Assembly (NCBI GenBank): GCA_045580815.1
Contig: JAZNOL010000095.1
Location: 1-64,000 of the forward strand
Length of the DNA stretch: 64,000 nucleotides
Source of the DNA: JAZNOL01 sp045580815
GTDB taxonomy: Bacteria > Bacillota > Clostridia > RUG12999
Reading direction: 5' to 3'
Shown: positions 20,238-29,500 of the stretch, piece after piece
How positions within the stretch are numbered: position 1 is the first letter of the stretch
How the letters are laid out: each line of letters begins with the position of its first letter
Made by a program: the position numbers and the translations under genes
Notes under the pieces: model-generated
The model's database searches: none
What the model was told of the DNA's origin: nothing
The model's input: only the letters and a program-made list of their open reading frames with translations

Positions 20238-20277
20238 ATTGCATCTGCCGCATATGCGGTTGCGGCAGATGCAATTT
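20238..20277 (-). other. Intercistronic stem-loop between deacetylase and binding-protein genes
   Basis: ATTGCATCTGCCGCA pairs with TGCGGCAGATGCAAT around an 8-base inner segment, giving a stem of about 15 bp. It lies between the stop of the 1447-aa gene and the ribosome site of the binding-protein gene. No T-run follows on the minus strand, so processing, stabilisation or partial termination are all possible. Confidence 0.65.
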
Positions 20278-20287
20278 TAATTTTTAA

Positions 20288-23200
20288 TTATTCTGTATAT
20301 GCAACTGCACTGCTCATCGGAGGAATAACAACTTTTTCGCCGTTGATAAATCCGTAAAGTGTTACAGTTTCACTTGGGTTGTAGATATAATCTTTGCCAA
20401 CCTCAACATTTTTTGATGCCATGTAGTAGTCGTAAATATCAATAGTGGTTGCTCTCCACACATCGGGACGGTTAAATTTTGCACAAAAGGCATCAAAGTT
20501 TTTAACTACTTTTGCTGTGGGACCTGCATCAGGATTAGTTTCATCAGGTGCAACTTCTGCCGCATGTGTCCATACAGAGAACATAAGCAGTTCTTCGTTG
20601 TCTTCGGTATTCAGGAAAGTATTTACAACATCGTTGTGATAATCATACCAGAGTGCACTTTCGAGTGTGTATGTACATCTCCATTCCATCCAGTCTTCAG
20701 GCATTGAGAACGAGCTTGAAAAACCTACATGTCGTGCAGATACATAACCAAGCTCTCTGAGATAATCTTTAAGAGCTTCATATTCTTCTTCGCCACGTGC
20801 TACAGGTGCCTGATAAGGCCACATAAAGTTTCTGGGTGTTACGCCGTATGCTTCAATCATTTTTTCGTGCTGTGATAAAATTGATTTTTTACAGTCTTCC
20901 AGAGTATATACCTCTGCATTACTCATTGCAATGTGTGAAGAATGGTTTGCAAGCTCGTGACCGTGTTCAAGTGCTGTGTTGTAAAACTCAGGCACGTTGT
21001 TGTATGCAAGGTTGAAGGTTCCTTTGATATCGTTTTTATCCATAATTTCCATTACACGTTTGTCAGGTTCAACAATACCGTCATCATAGTTGATGCTCAT
21101 TGACTTATTTGTGAATGTGGGGTATGTAATGCGATATTCGTTAATTTCGCCTTTTTCATAAACTTTAGCCTGTGTAAGCGGTTTTACTCCTGCAAAAGAA
21201 CCGTCCCAGCAGAGGAGTTTAAGTTTTTTGTAATCTGCCGGTGTTTCAATATCAAGCGTCATTGTGTCAACATTTGTGTTTGAATAAGGCAACTCAACTT
21301 CTGATGCGCTGATGAGTTTGTCATTTTCTCCATAGAATGCCGCAATATATTTTGCGTTTTCGGTATAATAAGCACTGCCGAGGGTAATTTCAAGACCGCC
21401 GCCGCTTGTATTAACCGAATATTCGCGGATAACATCCACATCAATACTTACAGAGTTACCTACTTCTGTTGCTGTTACTTTAACAGCACTGTCTGTTTCT
21501 TTTGAGGGAACAAGCTCGTTTCCTGATGCTGTAACGTATCCGTCCGCAGAATATGTCCAAACTGCCGCATCTGTATCGTAACTGTCAATTCTCGGAACGA
21601 GATGCAGTTTTGAACCAATTCTCACATCAAGATTATCTACCTCGGTATAAACTTTGATTTCCGAAGCACTACCGCCATTTGAGGAAAGTTTGATGTATCT
21701 GTAAAGGTTGTTTGTTTTTGTGTTTACTATTTCGCCGTCTTCGGTGATTTTTTCAAGATAATACCATGTTGCATTATCATCAGACACATACATATCAACT
21801 GTGCCATTTACGCCCGAAGCAACTACTTTTCTGATAATTCCGCTACGCTGCATATCAATAACAACATCACCTGCAAAAGTGTATAATGCATCGGTTTTGC
21901 CGTCATTAAGCACACCTGCGTTTGTATCTTCTGCATAAACAGGTTTGTTTGCTGTTGCGTTTTCATACATCATATTAACCGCTTCTTCTTTTTCGTCAAT
22001 ATATGTATCAACGCTGCCGGCAACCATGTTGTCATAATATGCCATATATCCGCTGTTGCTTGCAATTGCTATTCTGCCGTTTGTTTTAATGGGTGAGGGG
22101 TCATCATAGCTGCCTGCAAAAAGCACTTCTCCGCTATCCTTTTTAGTTACCGAATAAGTGATAACATTGCCTGATTTTCTCATTTCGAGAGTCACCCAGG
22201 TTAAGTTTATGGCAGGAATTTCAGATACTGAATCTATATAACTGTCTTCCTCTGTTTCCGCAACCTTATTAAAGCTTATTGTAATCGGATTATACGGATT
22301 TCCGGTGATTCTCAGGTCATAAAACACTGTTTCGCCGTCCTGAACAGACATTCTGATACCGGCAGATTTCACGCCCCAATGCGTCAATTTCATATCTGTT
22401 TTAAACATGAAATCTTTTTTCTCATCGGGTTTGAGTTTGAGGTTTGCAGTTCCCCAGCTGTTATTTGTGCCCATTTCCGCAAGCACGGTGTTGCCGTCGT
22501 CAAGAGTTATTGACTGCATGCTTACACCATCGTTCCAGCCTTTCCACTGGCTTGATGTTGACCAGTCGCCAACTTTTTTGCCCGGGCCGGTAAGTGCCGC
22601 TTCCATATTTTCATAGTCTTCAAAATCTTCTGTATAAAGAAGTGTAACAGGTTTGTTTGCTTCAACTTTTACTGAAAGTGATGCATCGCCGAATGATGCG
22701 GTTGCTGTTGTAGTACCAAAACCGACTGCCTTTATGTATGCACCATCTGCCATAGCAACTTTGTCGTCACTTACTGACCATACACCGCCGTCAAATTTAT
22801 CTTCTCCGCCAAGACGGGGGTACAATTTAAGCACTGTTTCTTCATCAAGCTGATATGTTTTGGTAAGGTCTGCTTCATTAAGAATTTTAACGCCGTCAAC
22901 AGTAAAATCATCGCCGCCGTGATTTACAATTATAACTGTTTTAGCCTGCTGAACTGCAGTTGTGTTAAGAATATTTCCCTCTGCTGACAGTTCGCCGAGC
23001 TTTGTCCATGTTGAAATACTGTTTTCAATTGATTCTGCAAGATAAACGCTTACCGCACTTGGTGTTTCAAGACCGTCAAGCATCACACGGCGTATTTTCT
23101 GTGCGTCTTCAAATGTGTATGTAACGTATTTGTACTCTGTGTTTGTTTCTACTGTTGCATCAGATGCAATATCCTGATACATTATTGTTGCCGGGTCTTC

Positions 23201-24631
23201 TTTTGCACCTACAAACGGGTCAACACTGCCTGCAACCATGTTGTCGTAATAGTTGGGCTGTCCGCTGTTGCTTGCAACAGAAATTCTTCCTGTTGTTTCA
23301 AGAGGTGACGGGTCGTTATAACTGCCTTCAAAAATCACTGTGCCGTCAGCTTTTTTTGCAACCGAATAATAGATAGTGTTTCCGGATTTTCTCAGTTCAA
23401 CAGTTACCCATCCATCATTTATTGCCGCAATATTACTTTCTGAATATGTATATTCTGTTGCACTGTCTCCCGTAACCTTTAAAAAGCTCATTGTCATGGG
23501 GTTATAGGGATTTGTGCCCATTCTGAGTGCGTAATACTTTTTCTGTGTGCTGTCAACGCAAATACGGATATCGTTATTTCTGTTTGACCAATGAGTGTAC
23601 GCCAAGTCTGTTTTAAACATGAAATCCATATCGGGGTCAGCTTCAATGTTAAGTACTGATGCACCCCAGCTGCCATCTGTACCTCTTGCGGCAAGAACGG
23701 TGTTGCCGTCATCAAGAGTAAGCGATTGCAACATTACGCCATCGTTCCAGCCTTTCCATGTGTTTGACGTTGTCCAGTCGCCGACTGTCTGGTTCGGACC
23801 TGTAAGTGCCGCTTCCATGTTTTCATAGTCTTCAAAATCTTCTCTATAAAGATTGTCCTCCGGCTCAACAATAACAGGTGCAACAGCACTGACTTCCATA
23901 TTGTCATAATAGTTATAAATTCCGCTGTTGCTTGCAACAGAAATTTTCCCTGTTGTTGCAAGAGGTGCCAGGTCCACATAGTTTCCGCTGAACACTACCA
24001 CGCCGTCAGCTTTTTTCGTTACTGAATAACTGATTAAATTGCCGGTTTTTTTCAGTTCAAGAGTTACCCATGCATTATTTATTGCCGCAACATCGCTTTT
24101 TGAATATGTATATTCTGTTGCGGTGTCTCCCGTAACCTTGTGAAAACTCATTGTCATGGGGTTGTAGGGATTTGTGCCCATTCTGAGCGCGTAATATGAT
24201 GTTTCTTTTTCATTTACACATATGCGGATGTCATTATTCCGGCTATTCCAACCTGAATGTTTCATATCTGTTTTGAAAACAAAATCATCATTTGCACCAA
24301 TATTTTCAAGTTTCAGATTTGATGCACCCCAGCTGTTGTCTGTACCCATTGCCGCAAGAACGGTGTTGCCGTCGTCAAGAGTAATTGACTGCAATTTAAG
24401 ACCGTCCTGCCAGCCTTTCCATACGGTTGATGTTGTCCAGTCGCCGACTGTCTGGCTCGGACCTGTAACCGGGTCTGTCATGTTTTCATAGTCTTCAAAA
24501 TCTTCGGTATAAATAATACCTGTTGCATCAGTTTCGGTATCTGCGGCAAAAACCGAACCCGTTGCCATTGTTGCCGCAAGCATAAGCACAAAAAGCACCA
24601 ATGCCACAGCACGTTTAAATGTTTTTTTCAT
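20288..24631 (-). CDS. Secreted three-module protein with C-terminal polysaccharide deacetylase (NodB, CE4-like) domain
   Basis: 1447 aa with a long signal peptide (1-30). Three EDFEDYE lectin-like modules lie at about 40-245, 260-470 and 680-890; their DNA is nearly repeated (DWTTSTVWKGW, DWTTSNTWKGW, DWSTSSQWKGW), pointing to recent duplication. BIG2-like Ig and discoidin-like parts intervene, then the CWDG module (KYIAAFYGENDKL..LLCWDG). The NodB domain occupies about 1165-1400: SINYDDG carries the two Asp, HELANHSSH the metal His pair, and RNFMWPYQAP motif 3. It should remove N- or O-acetyl groups from a polymer. There is no SLH. It is the first gene of the minus arm, with an AGGAGG ribosome site and a good promoter. 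The natural substrate (acetyl-xylan, chitin-like or host glycan) is open. Confidence 0.8.
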   Translation of the reverse strand: MKKTFKRAVALVLFVLMLAATMATGSVFAADTETDATGIIYTEDFEDYENMTDPVTGPSQTVGDWTTSTVWKGWQDGLKLQSITLDDGNTVLAAMGTDNSWGASNLKLENIGANDDFVFKTDMKHSGWNSRNNDIRICVNEKETSYYALRMGTNPYNPMTMSFHKVTGDTATEYTYSKSDVAAINNAWVTLELKKTGNLISYSVTKKADGVVVFSGNYVDLAPLATTGKISVASNSGIYNYYDNMEVSAVAPVIVEPEDNLYREDFEDYENMEAALTGPNQTVGDWTTSNTWKGWNDGVMLQSLTLDDGNTVLAARGTDGSWGASVLNIEADPDMDFMFKTDLAYTHWSNRNNDIRICVDSTQKKYYALRMGTNPYNPMTMSFLKVTGDSATEYTYSESNIAAINDGWVTVELRKSGNTIYYSVAKKADGTVIFEGSYNDPSPLETTGRISVASNSGQPNYYDNMVAGSVDPFVGAKEDPATIMYQDIASDATVETNTEYKYVTYTFEDAQKIRRVMLDGLETPSAVSVYLAESIENSISTWTKLGELSAEGNILNTTAVQQAKTVIIVNHGGDDFTVDGVKILNEADLTKTYQLDEETVLKLYPRLGGEDKFDGGVWSVSDDKVAMADGAYIKAVGFGTTTATASFGDASLSVKVEANKPVTLLYTEDFEDYENMEAALTGPGKKVGDWSTSSQWKGWNDGVSMQSITLDDGNTVLAEMGTNNSWGTANLKLKPDEKKDFMFKTDMKLTHWGVKSAGIRMSVQDGETVFYDLRITGNPYNPITISFNKVAETEEDSYIDSVSEIPAINLTWVTLEMRKSGNVITYSVTKKDSGEVLFAGSYDDPSPIKTNGRIAIASNSGYMAYYDNMVAGSVDTYIDEKEEAVNMMYENATANKPVYAEDTNAGVLNDGKTDALYTFAGDVVIDMQRSGIIRKVVASGVNGTVDMYVSDDNATWYYLEKITEDGEIVNTKTNNLYRYIKLSSNGGSASEIKVYTEVDNLDVRIGSKLHLVPRIDSYDTDAAVWTYSADGYVTASGNELVPSKETDSAVKVTATEVGNSVSIDVDVIREYSVNTSGGGLEITLGSAYYTENAKYIAAFYGENDKLISASEVELPYSNTNVDTMTLDIETPADYKKLKLLCWDGSFAGVKPLTQAKVYEKGEINEYRITYPTFTNKSMSINYDDGIVEPDKRVMEIMDKNDIKGTFNLAYNNVPEFYNTALEHGHELANHSSHIAMSNAEVYTLEDCKKSILSQHEKMIEAYGVTPRNFMWPYQAPVARGEEEYEALKDYLRELGYVSARHVGFSSSFSMPEDWMEWRCTYTLESALWYDYHNDVVNTFLNTEDNEELLMFSVWTHAAEVAPDETNPDAGPTAKVVKNFDAFCAKFNRPDVWRATTIDIYDYYMASKNVEVGKDYIYNPSETVTLYGFINGEKVVIPPMSSAVAYTE
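22400..24520 (-). repeat. Threefold near-repeat within the deacetylase gene
   Basis: Blocks near 22400-22640, 23590-23850 and 24290-24510 share long stretches of near-identical bases, such as CCAGCCTTTCCA..TTGTCCAGTCGCC and TTTTCATAGTCTTCAAAATC. They encode the start of each lectin-like module. The identity at silent positions suggests recent duplication or gene conversion and makes the region prone to recombination and misassembly. Confidence 0.75.
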
Positions 24632-24675
24632 GGATTTCTCCTCCTTTAAATAATTTTTCGGTATATGCTATTTTA

Positions 24676-24704
24676 ATTATAATTCAACTTTAACACAAAA
24701 TCAA
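24676..24704 (-). promoter_or_regulatory. Sigma-A-type promoter of the minus-strand arm
   Basis: On the minus strand TTGATT (24704-24699) and TATAAT (24681-24676) are separated by 17 bases. The -10 box lies 45 bases before the ATG at 24631, which has an AAAGGAGGAG ribosome site. It is the only strong promoter seen in front of the minus-strand genes. Confidence 0.7.
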
Positions 24705-24870
24705 TATGATAAATTATACTCATTTTTCAAAAATTTCCCCGAAAATCACTCTTAATTAGACCAAACTTGCAGACTGAGATAAAAAAAACATAATTAAGAT
24801 TCTTTTTCTTCCATTATGAAAGCATTAAAATTGCTAAAAAAATTAAAAAACATGAAAAACACAAAGTGCC

Positions 24871-24990
24871 GTAAACCCTGATTATATACAGGGTTACAGC
24901 ACTTTCCTTAAATTACTAATTTCGGTGAGGCTCTGGGTAAATTACAGGAAGCCAAATGCAAAAAGAATCGCTTCTATATAAATAGATAAT
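24871..24990 (+). repeat. Dispersed repeat copy 2 in the divergent hub
   Basis: Same sequence as at 395-510 with scattered changes: AAACCCTG..CAGGGTT inverted repeat, ACTTTCCTTAAATTACTAAT, GAGGCTCTGGGTAAATTACA. The second half reads EALGKLQEAKCKKNRFY then TAG. The orientation is the same as copy 1. The conserved inverted repeat at the left end resembles a mobile-element end or recombination site, but the source was not recognised. Confidence 0.6.
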
Positions 24991-25042
24991 ACCAGTCATA
25001 ATCATCGGCAAATAAGCTTGTTAAACAACTACAGACACCAGC

Positions 25043-25102
25043 AAAATCCCCCCGTATAACGGCGGTTAGTCTTAGGACGAAGCCATCGAACGGGGGGATT
25101 TT
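25043..25102 (+). terminator. Hairpin with T-tract in the hub
   Basis: AAAATCCCCCCGT pairs with ACGGGGGGATTTT, and TTTCTG follows on the plus strand. The 34-base middle contains a smaller GTC..GAC stem. It has the form of a terminator for plus-strand transcription, yet no intact gene lies before it, so it may belong to the decayed repeat unit or insulate the plus arm. A structured small RNA ending here cannot be excluded. Confidence 0.5.
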
Positions 25103-25212
25103 TCTGAAATTTTGTTAAAATGTCATGTGAATCTGTTCTCCATATTTTTCATTTACTTATAAAAACTCTCCTTTTAAGAGAATTCCAAAAATTTCATTCT
25201 CTTAATTATATG

Positions 25213-25241
25213 TTGAAATCAAAAAATGTGTATGATATAAT
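25213..25241 (+). promoter_or_regulatory. Promoter of the plus-strand arm
   Basis: TTGAAA (25213-25218), a 17-base spacer and TATAAT (25236-25241) lie 116 bases before the ATG at 25358. The leader contains no obvious riboswitch. Confidence 0.65.
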
Positions 25242-25357
25242 ACAGATATAAGGGTATTCCTTTCCTTATTATATCTACACGCTAAAAATGCAATTAACAG
25301 CATTCTTCAAAAAAGAGAGTTTTAATAACAATTAACTACATAACGGAGAGAGTAACA

Positions 25358-26464
25358 ATGACAGACTACATAAACAATTTTTCAAACAATTTATATACTC
25401 ACCGAAAAAGAATGGGACTGACCCAGCGTGAGCTTGGAGATATGCTTAACTTTTCCGAAAAAACTGTAAGCAAATGGGAAATTGGTGCATCTATTCCCGG
25501 AGCGGATGTTCTTTTGAAAATGTCCGAGATTTTTAACACATCAATAGACGCACTGCTCAAAAGCTCATTCAAACGGCTTTACCTCGGCATAGACGGCGGC
25601 GGCACAAAAACCGCTCTGGAACTTATGGACGAGTGCGGCAAGGTTGTTAGTTTTTTGGAAACCGATGGCTGTAATCCTTTTGATGTGGGTATGGACGTAT
25701 CTAAAAACATTTTAAGAAACGCAATACATAAAATCTGTGCAAAGGTAACCATGTCCGATGTTGTGACTTTTGCCGGAATTGCCGGTGGAATTTCCGGTAA
25801 CAACAAGGCAATTTACGAAGACTTTTTTAAAGAGTTTAATTTTGCCGCTGCATACAACGGCAGTGATAACGAAAACGTTGTTTTTGCCGGACTTGGAACA
25901 GAGGATGGTATTGCCGTCATTATGGGAACGGGTGTTTGTGTTTACCGTGTGAAAAATGGTATTATGGACAGACTCTCTGGTTGGGGACATCTTATCGACG
26001 ATGGCGGAAGCGCCTATAACATAGGCAGAGATGCACTTGCCGCAGTTTATGCTCAAAGTGACGGTACCGGTAAAAAGACACAGATTACAGATATAATTCT
26101 TAATTCAAATGAAAATTTAAATACTATCCTCACCGATGTATATGCTCTTGGCAAAAAGAAGGTAGCATCTTATGCTCCCATGGTATTTGAAGCTGCAAAG
26201 CAGGGCGACGAAATTGCCTCAAAAATAATAACACGAAACATGAAAGTTGCAGCACACATTATTGAAACTGCTGCAAAACCTTTTGAGACCTCTCCTGTTC
26301 GCACAGTTATTGCCGGTGGACTTATAAAACAGCCGGAGCTTATAAATTATATTAAACAGGAGCTTAAAAATCCTGAAAAATTTGATATGTCCTATTTGAA
26401 CGTTCCTCCCGTAAAAGGTGCAGTAATGCTTGCAAAATATAAGTGGAACAACGAAAATATATAA
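25358..26464 (+). CDS. XRE-type HTH fused to an N-acetylglucosamine-kinase-like (BadF/BadG) domain
   Basis: 368 aa. Residues about 10-66 are a Cro/CI helix-turn-helix (RKRMGLTQRELGDMLNFSEKTVSKWE). From about 74 an ASKHA sugar-kinase domain begins with the phosphate-1 loop YLGIDGGGTKTALELM, then VIMGTGVCVY (phosphate 2), SGWGHLIDDGGSAYNIGRDAL (the N-acetylglucosamine-kinase signature) and VIAGGLIKQP (adenosine loop). Both halves look intact. It heads the plus arm, has a GGAGAG ribosome site, and is divergent from the minus arm. The design parallels ROK repressors (HTH plus sugar kinase) but with different parts. It may sense an amino sugar and repress one or both arms, and may also phosphorylate it. 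This is inference. Confidence 0.85.
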   Translation: MTDYINNFSNNLYTHRKRMGLTQRELGDMLNFSEKTVSKWEIGASIPGADVLLKMSEIFNTSIDALLKSSFKRLYLGIDGGGTKTALELMDECGKVVSFLETDGCNPFDVGMDVSKNILRNAIHKICAKVTMSDVVTFAGIAGGISGNNKAIYEDFFKEFNFAAAYNGSDNENVVFAGLGTEDGIAVIMGTGVCVYRVKNGIMDRLSGWGHLIDDGGSAYNIGRDALAAVYAQSDGTGKKTQITDIILNSNENLNTILTDVYALGKKKVASYAPMVFEAAKQGDEIASKIITRNMKVAAHIIETAAKPFETSPVRTVIAGGLIKQPELINYIKQELKNPEKFDMSYLNVPPVKGAVMLAKYKWNNENI

Positions 26465-26521
26465 AATCATTAAATTATTATTATGTCACATATAACTATT
26501 ATTTTCAAGGAGGCAGGCTAA

Positions 26522-29500
26522 ATGAAAAAAATTCTGACGTTCATTCTTCTGGCAGCTATTGCTTGCAGTCTGATGTCTGTTCCGGTATGTGCCGACGGAT
26601 TAGAAGAAAAAGTTTACGAACTTACTATACTTGACGAAGAACGCCAAACCATAAACGGGTGGGGTATTCATCTTACCGAAGGCGCTGATAAAACAAAATA
26701 TTTTATGCAGGCTTCGTATGCTGCATCTACAAAAGAACTTGGTGCAACAATTAACAGGGCGTTCTGGGATCCCAATGAGGTTATGAATGAAGACGGCACT
26801 TTAAACGAAAAAGAAGCTGACAGATACTATTATAACCATATTTATCCGGCAATAGCCTGCGGAATTCCCGACTATGCAATGACTGTCGAAAGACCCGCGA
26901 TACCTTTTGCTAATTTTGCACCAAACGGACGTGCGACCTATCCTGACGAAGAATCGGAAGATAAAATGGTTAAATTTGTTACCGATTATTTTCTTTATAT
27001 GAAAAGCAAAGGCTATGTTTTACCTGTAGCTTTTAATATAATGAACGAGCCGGCAAACTTCAAACGTTATGTCGTGGGTGAACAGTATGTGAGATTTATC
27101 AAAAAATATAAAAAATCATTTATCGAAAACGGGCTTGAAGAAATCAGACTTGTTGGTCCTGATGCCGCCGGGCTTGAATGGGTAGATGCGAACGTTGGCG
27201 AATCTCTTGCATATTTTGATGCAGACCCTGAGTATGCAGAAGCTCTTGACATCGTATCGTACCACGCTTACGGCAGCACTTTGCAGGAGGAAACTTCGCA
27301 GAAATTTGCAAAGGGTCTTGAAAAATATCCCGACAAAGAAGTCTGGCAGACTGAAATTTCTCAGCTTGTTTTGGGTGATGGCCTTAACAAGAAGTATGAG
27401 AATTTCCGTTATTTTGCGGCAAACAATATGATTACTGCTCTTATTGCCGACATTGCATGGCTTCGTGTGAATACTTGGTTTTATTTTGATACGATAGACC
27501 GTTCTCACCGATTCCTTGAAGACGGTACAGCGTATTCAAACAACGCCATCCGACTTCTCACCTTCCTCGGTACAGGCTGGGGCACAAACACCTCAACTTC
27601 GTTCTTGAAAACACCGCTTTACAACGCACTTCAACTGATATACAACAATGTTCCCGTAGGCTCTGTTGTTCACAGAGTTTATACAGACGACCCGGAGCAT
27701 TATAACCGCGTTGCCAGCAAAGGCACTCTCGTTGCTTTTGACTGCGATGACCACACTGTACTTTTGGTTGTAAATACTACTAAAAACGAAAAAACCTACA
27801 ATATCAACAACTTAAAAGGAAAAAGTGCAGAAATCAATACAATCTCACAGGATAATTCCGATACTGTTGTAAAAACAGGCAGAAATATTGTTGACGGAAG
27901 CATCAAAAACTTTGTTCTTAAACCCGACAGCATAAATATCATAGTTACAAAAAACGAAGACTTTGGCACTCCGGAAGTTACCATTGACAGCGACAAAGAT
28001 ATTTTTATTGTTGATGGCATCCGCAACTCCCGTAACGACAGCATTACTTTAGCAGGCAGTGTTGACGAACATGCAAAAGTTACAATAAATGGAAAAAGCG
28101 TTAAACTGGACAAAAACAACAAATTTGCTTATCCGGTAACGTTAAGCAATGGAGAAATATTTACAATTTCTGCTATAGACAAAGAAGGCAACAAAAGCAG
28201 TAAGGTTGTGGAATACAACTACAACCCTTCTTATACAGGGCTTAAACTTGAACAGCATCAGGCAAATATCACATCAAGCGAATATGTGATAAAAGGTATT
28301 GCCAACTGTAAATCCACCATTAGATGCGGCGAATTTTCAGTACAGACAAAGGACGATAACAGTTTTGAACTTAAAATTAAAGTCCCCGAAGGACAAAATG
28401 ATTTTGAAGTTGTTGCCGTTGACGAAAACAACAACAAATCCGATGCATTGAAAGTATCAATCAACTGTGACTCTGTCGTTCCTGATATCAATCTTGAAAC
28501 AAACGGCGGAACAACAAACTTAAGACGGTATGTTCTCAAAGGTAATGTAAGCGAAAAACTTTCTTCGCTTAAAGTAAACGGCGTTGATATTTCTGTTGAT
28601 GAAAACCTTACTTTTTCTGATGCCGTGAAAGTTTCGGAGGGTACTAACACTCTCAAACTTACAGCAACTGACCTTATGGGAAATATTTCTGAAAAAGAAG
28701 TTTCGGTAGAATATACAAAAGATTCTTTCACACCTCACAAGGTTAACGGTACAGCATACACAAGATATGCCACATCGGGCGTAAAACTTGACGGTAAGCT
28801 TGAAGAAACCGATTGGAAACTTGACCTTATTGCCGACAAAGTGGTTGAAGGTAGCATGGATAATATTAATATTTTCGGCACTTTGTGGGATGAAGAAAAT
28901 CTTTACATTGCCGCTAAAGTAAAAGACACCGATATACGTTTTGAAGACGTAAACCCATATCAAAACGACTGTGTCGAAATATTCCTTAACCCGTCAAACA
29001 ATAAAGACGGTGCATTTGAGCCTCTTGACAGACAGTTGTGGTCAGCATATGTGGACAATGATAAATCTGTTCTTTACAAAAATAAATATCCGTTTAACAG
29101 TGCGTGGAATTTCACAAAAGACGGATATACCGTTGAAATTGCTATTCCATGGAGTTCAATGGAACTTACTGCCTCGGACGGGCTTAAACTCGGTTTTGAT
29201 TTAGCAGTAAACGACAATGACATCGGCGGAAACAAACGCCGCGGTGTTGCTACCTGGTGCGGAAGCAACCTCAACTACAACGACACAAGCATGTACGGCA
29301 CCCTTGTTTTAACAAAATCTTCGGATATAACTTATGAAGATACCGAAAGCGACTACACAGCCGCTCCAAAAGAACCGGTGGAAGCAGAGCATGTTGCGAT
29401 TGATCTTAGCATTAACGGTACTAAAGTTGAAGGTGGCACAATTGCACTTTTAATCGGTGATAAACCGTATGTTACCTACAACGTGTTCAACAAACTGGGA

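Noticed and set aside
23494..23715. Short open frames inside the large genes, on both strands
   Set aside because: They have no ribosome sites, no family match and lie wholly within clearly coding frames.
24632..25357. Possible riboswitch or CRISPR-like array in the hub
   Set aside because: No known riboswitch core and no regularly spaced repeats were seen; only promoters, one dispersed repeat and a hairpin.
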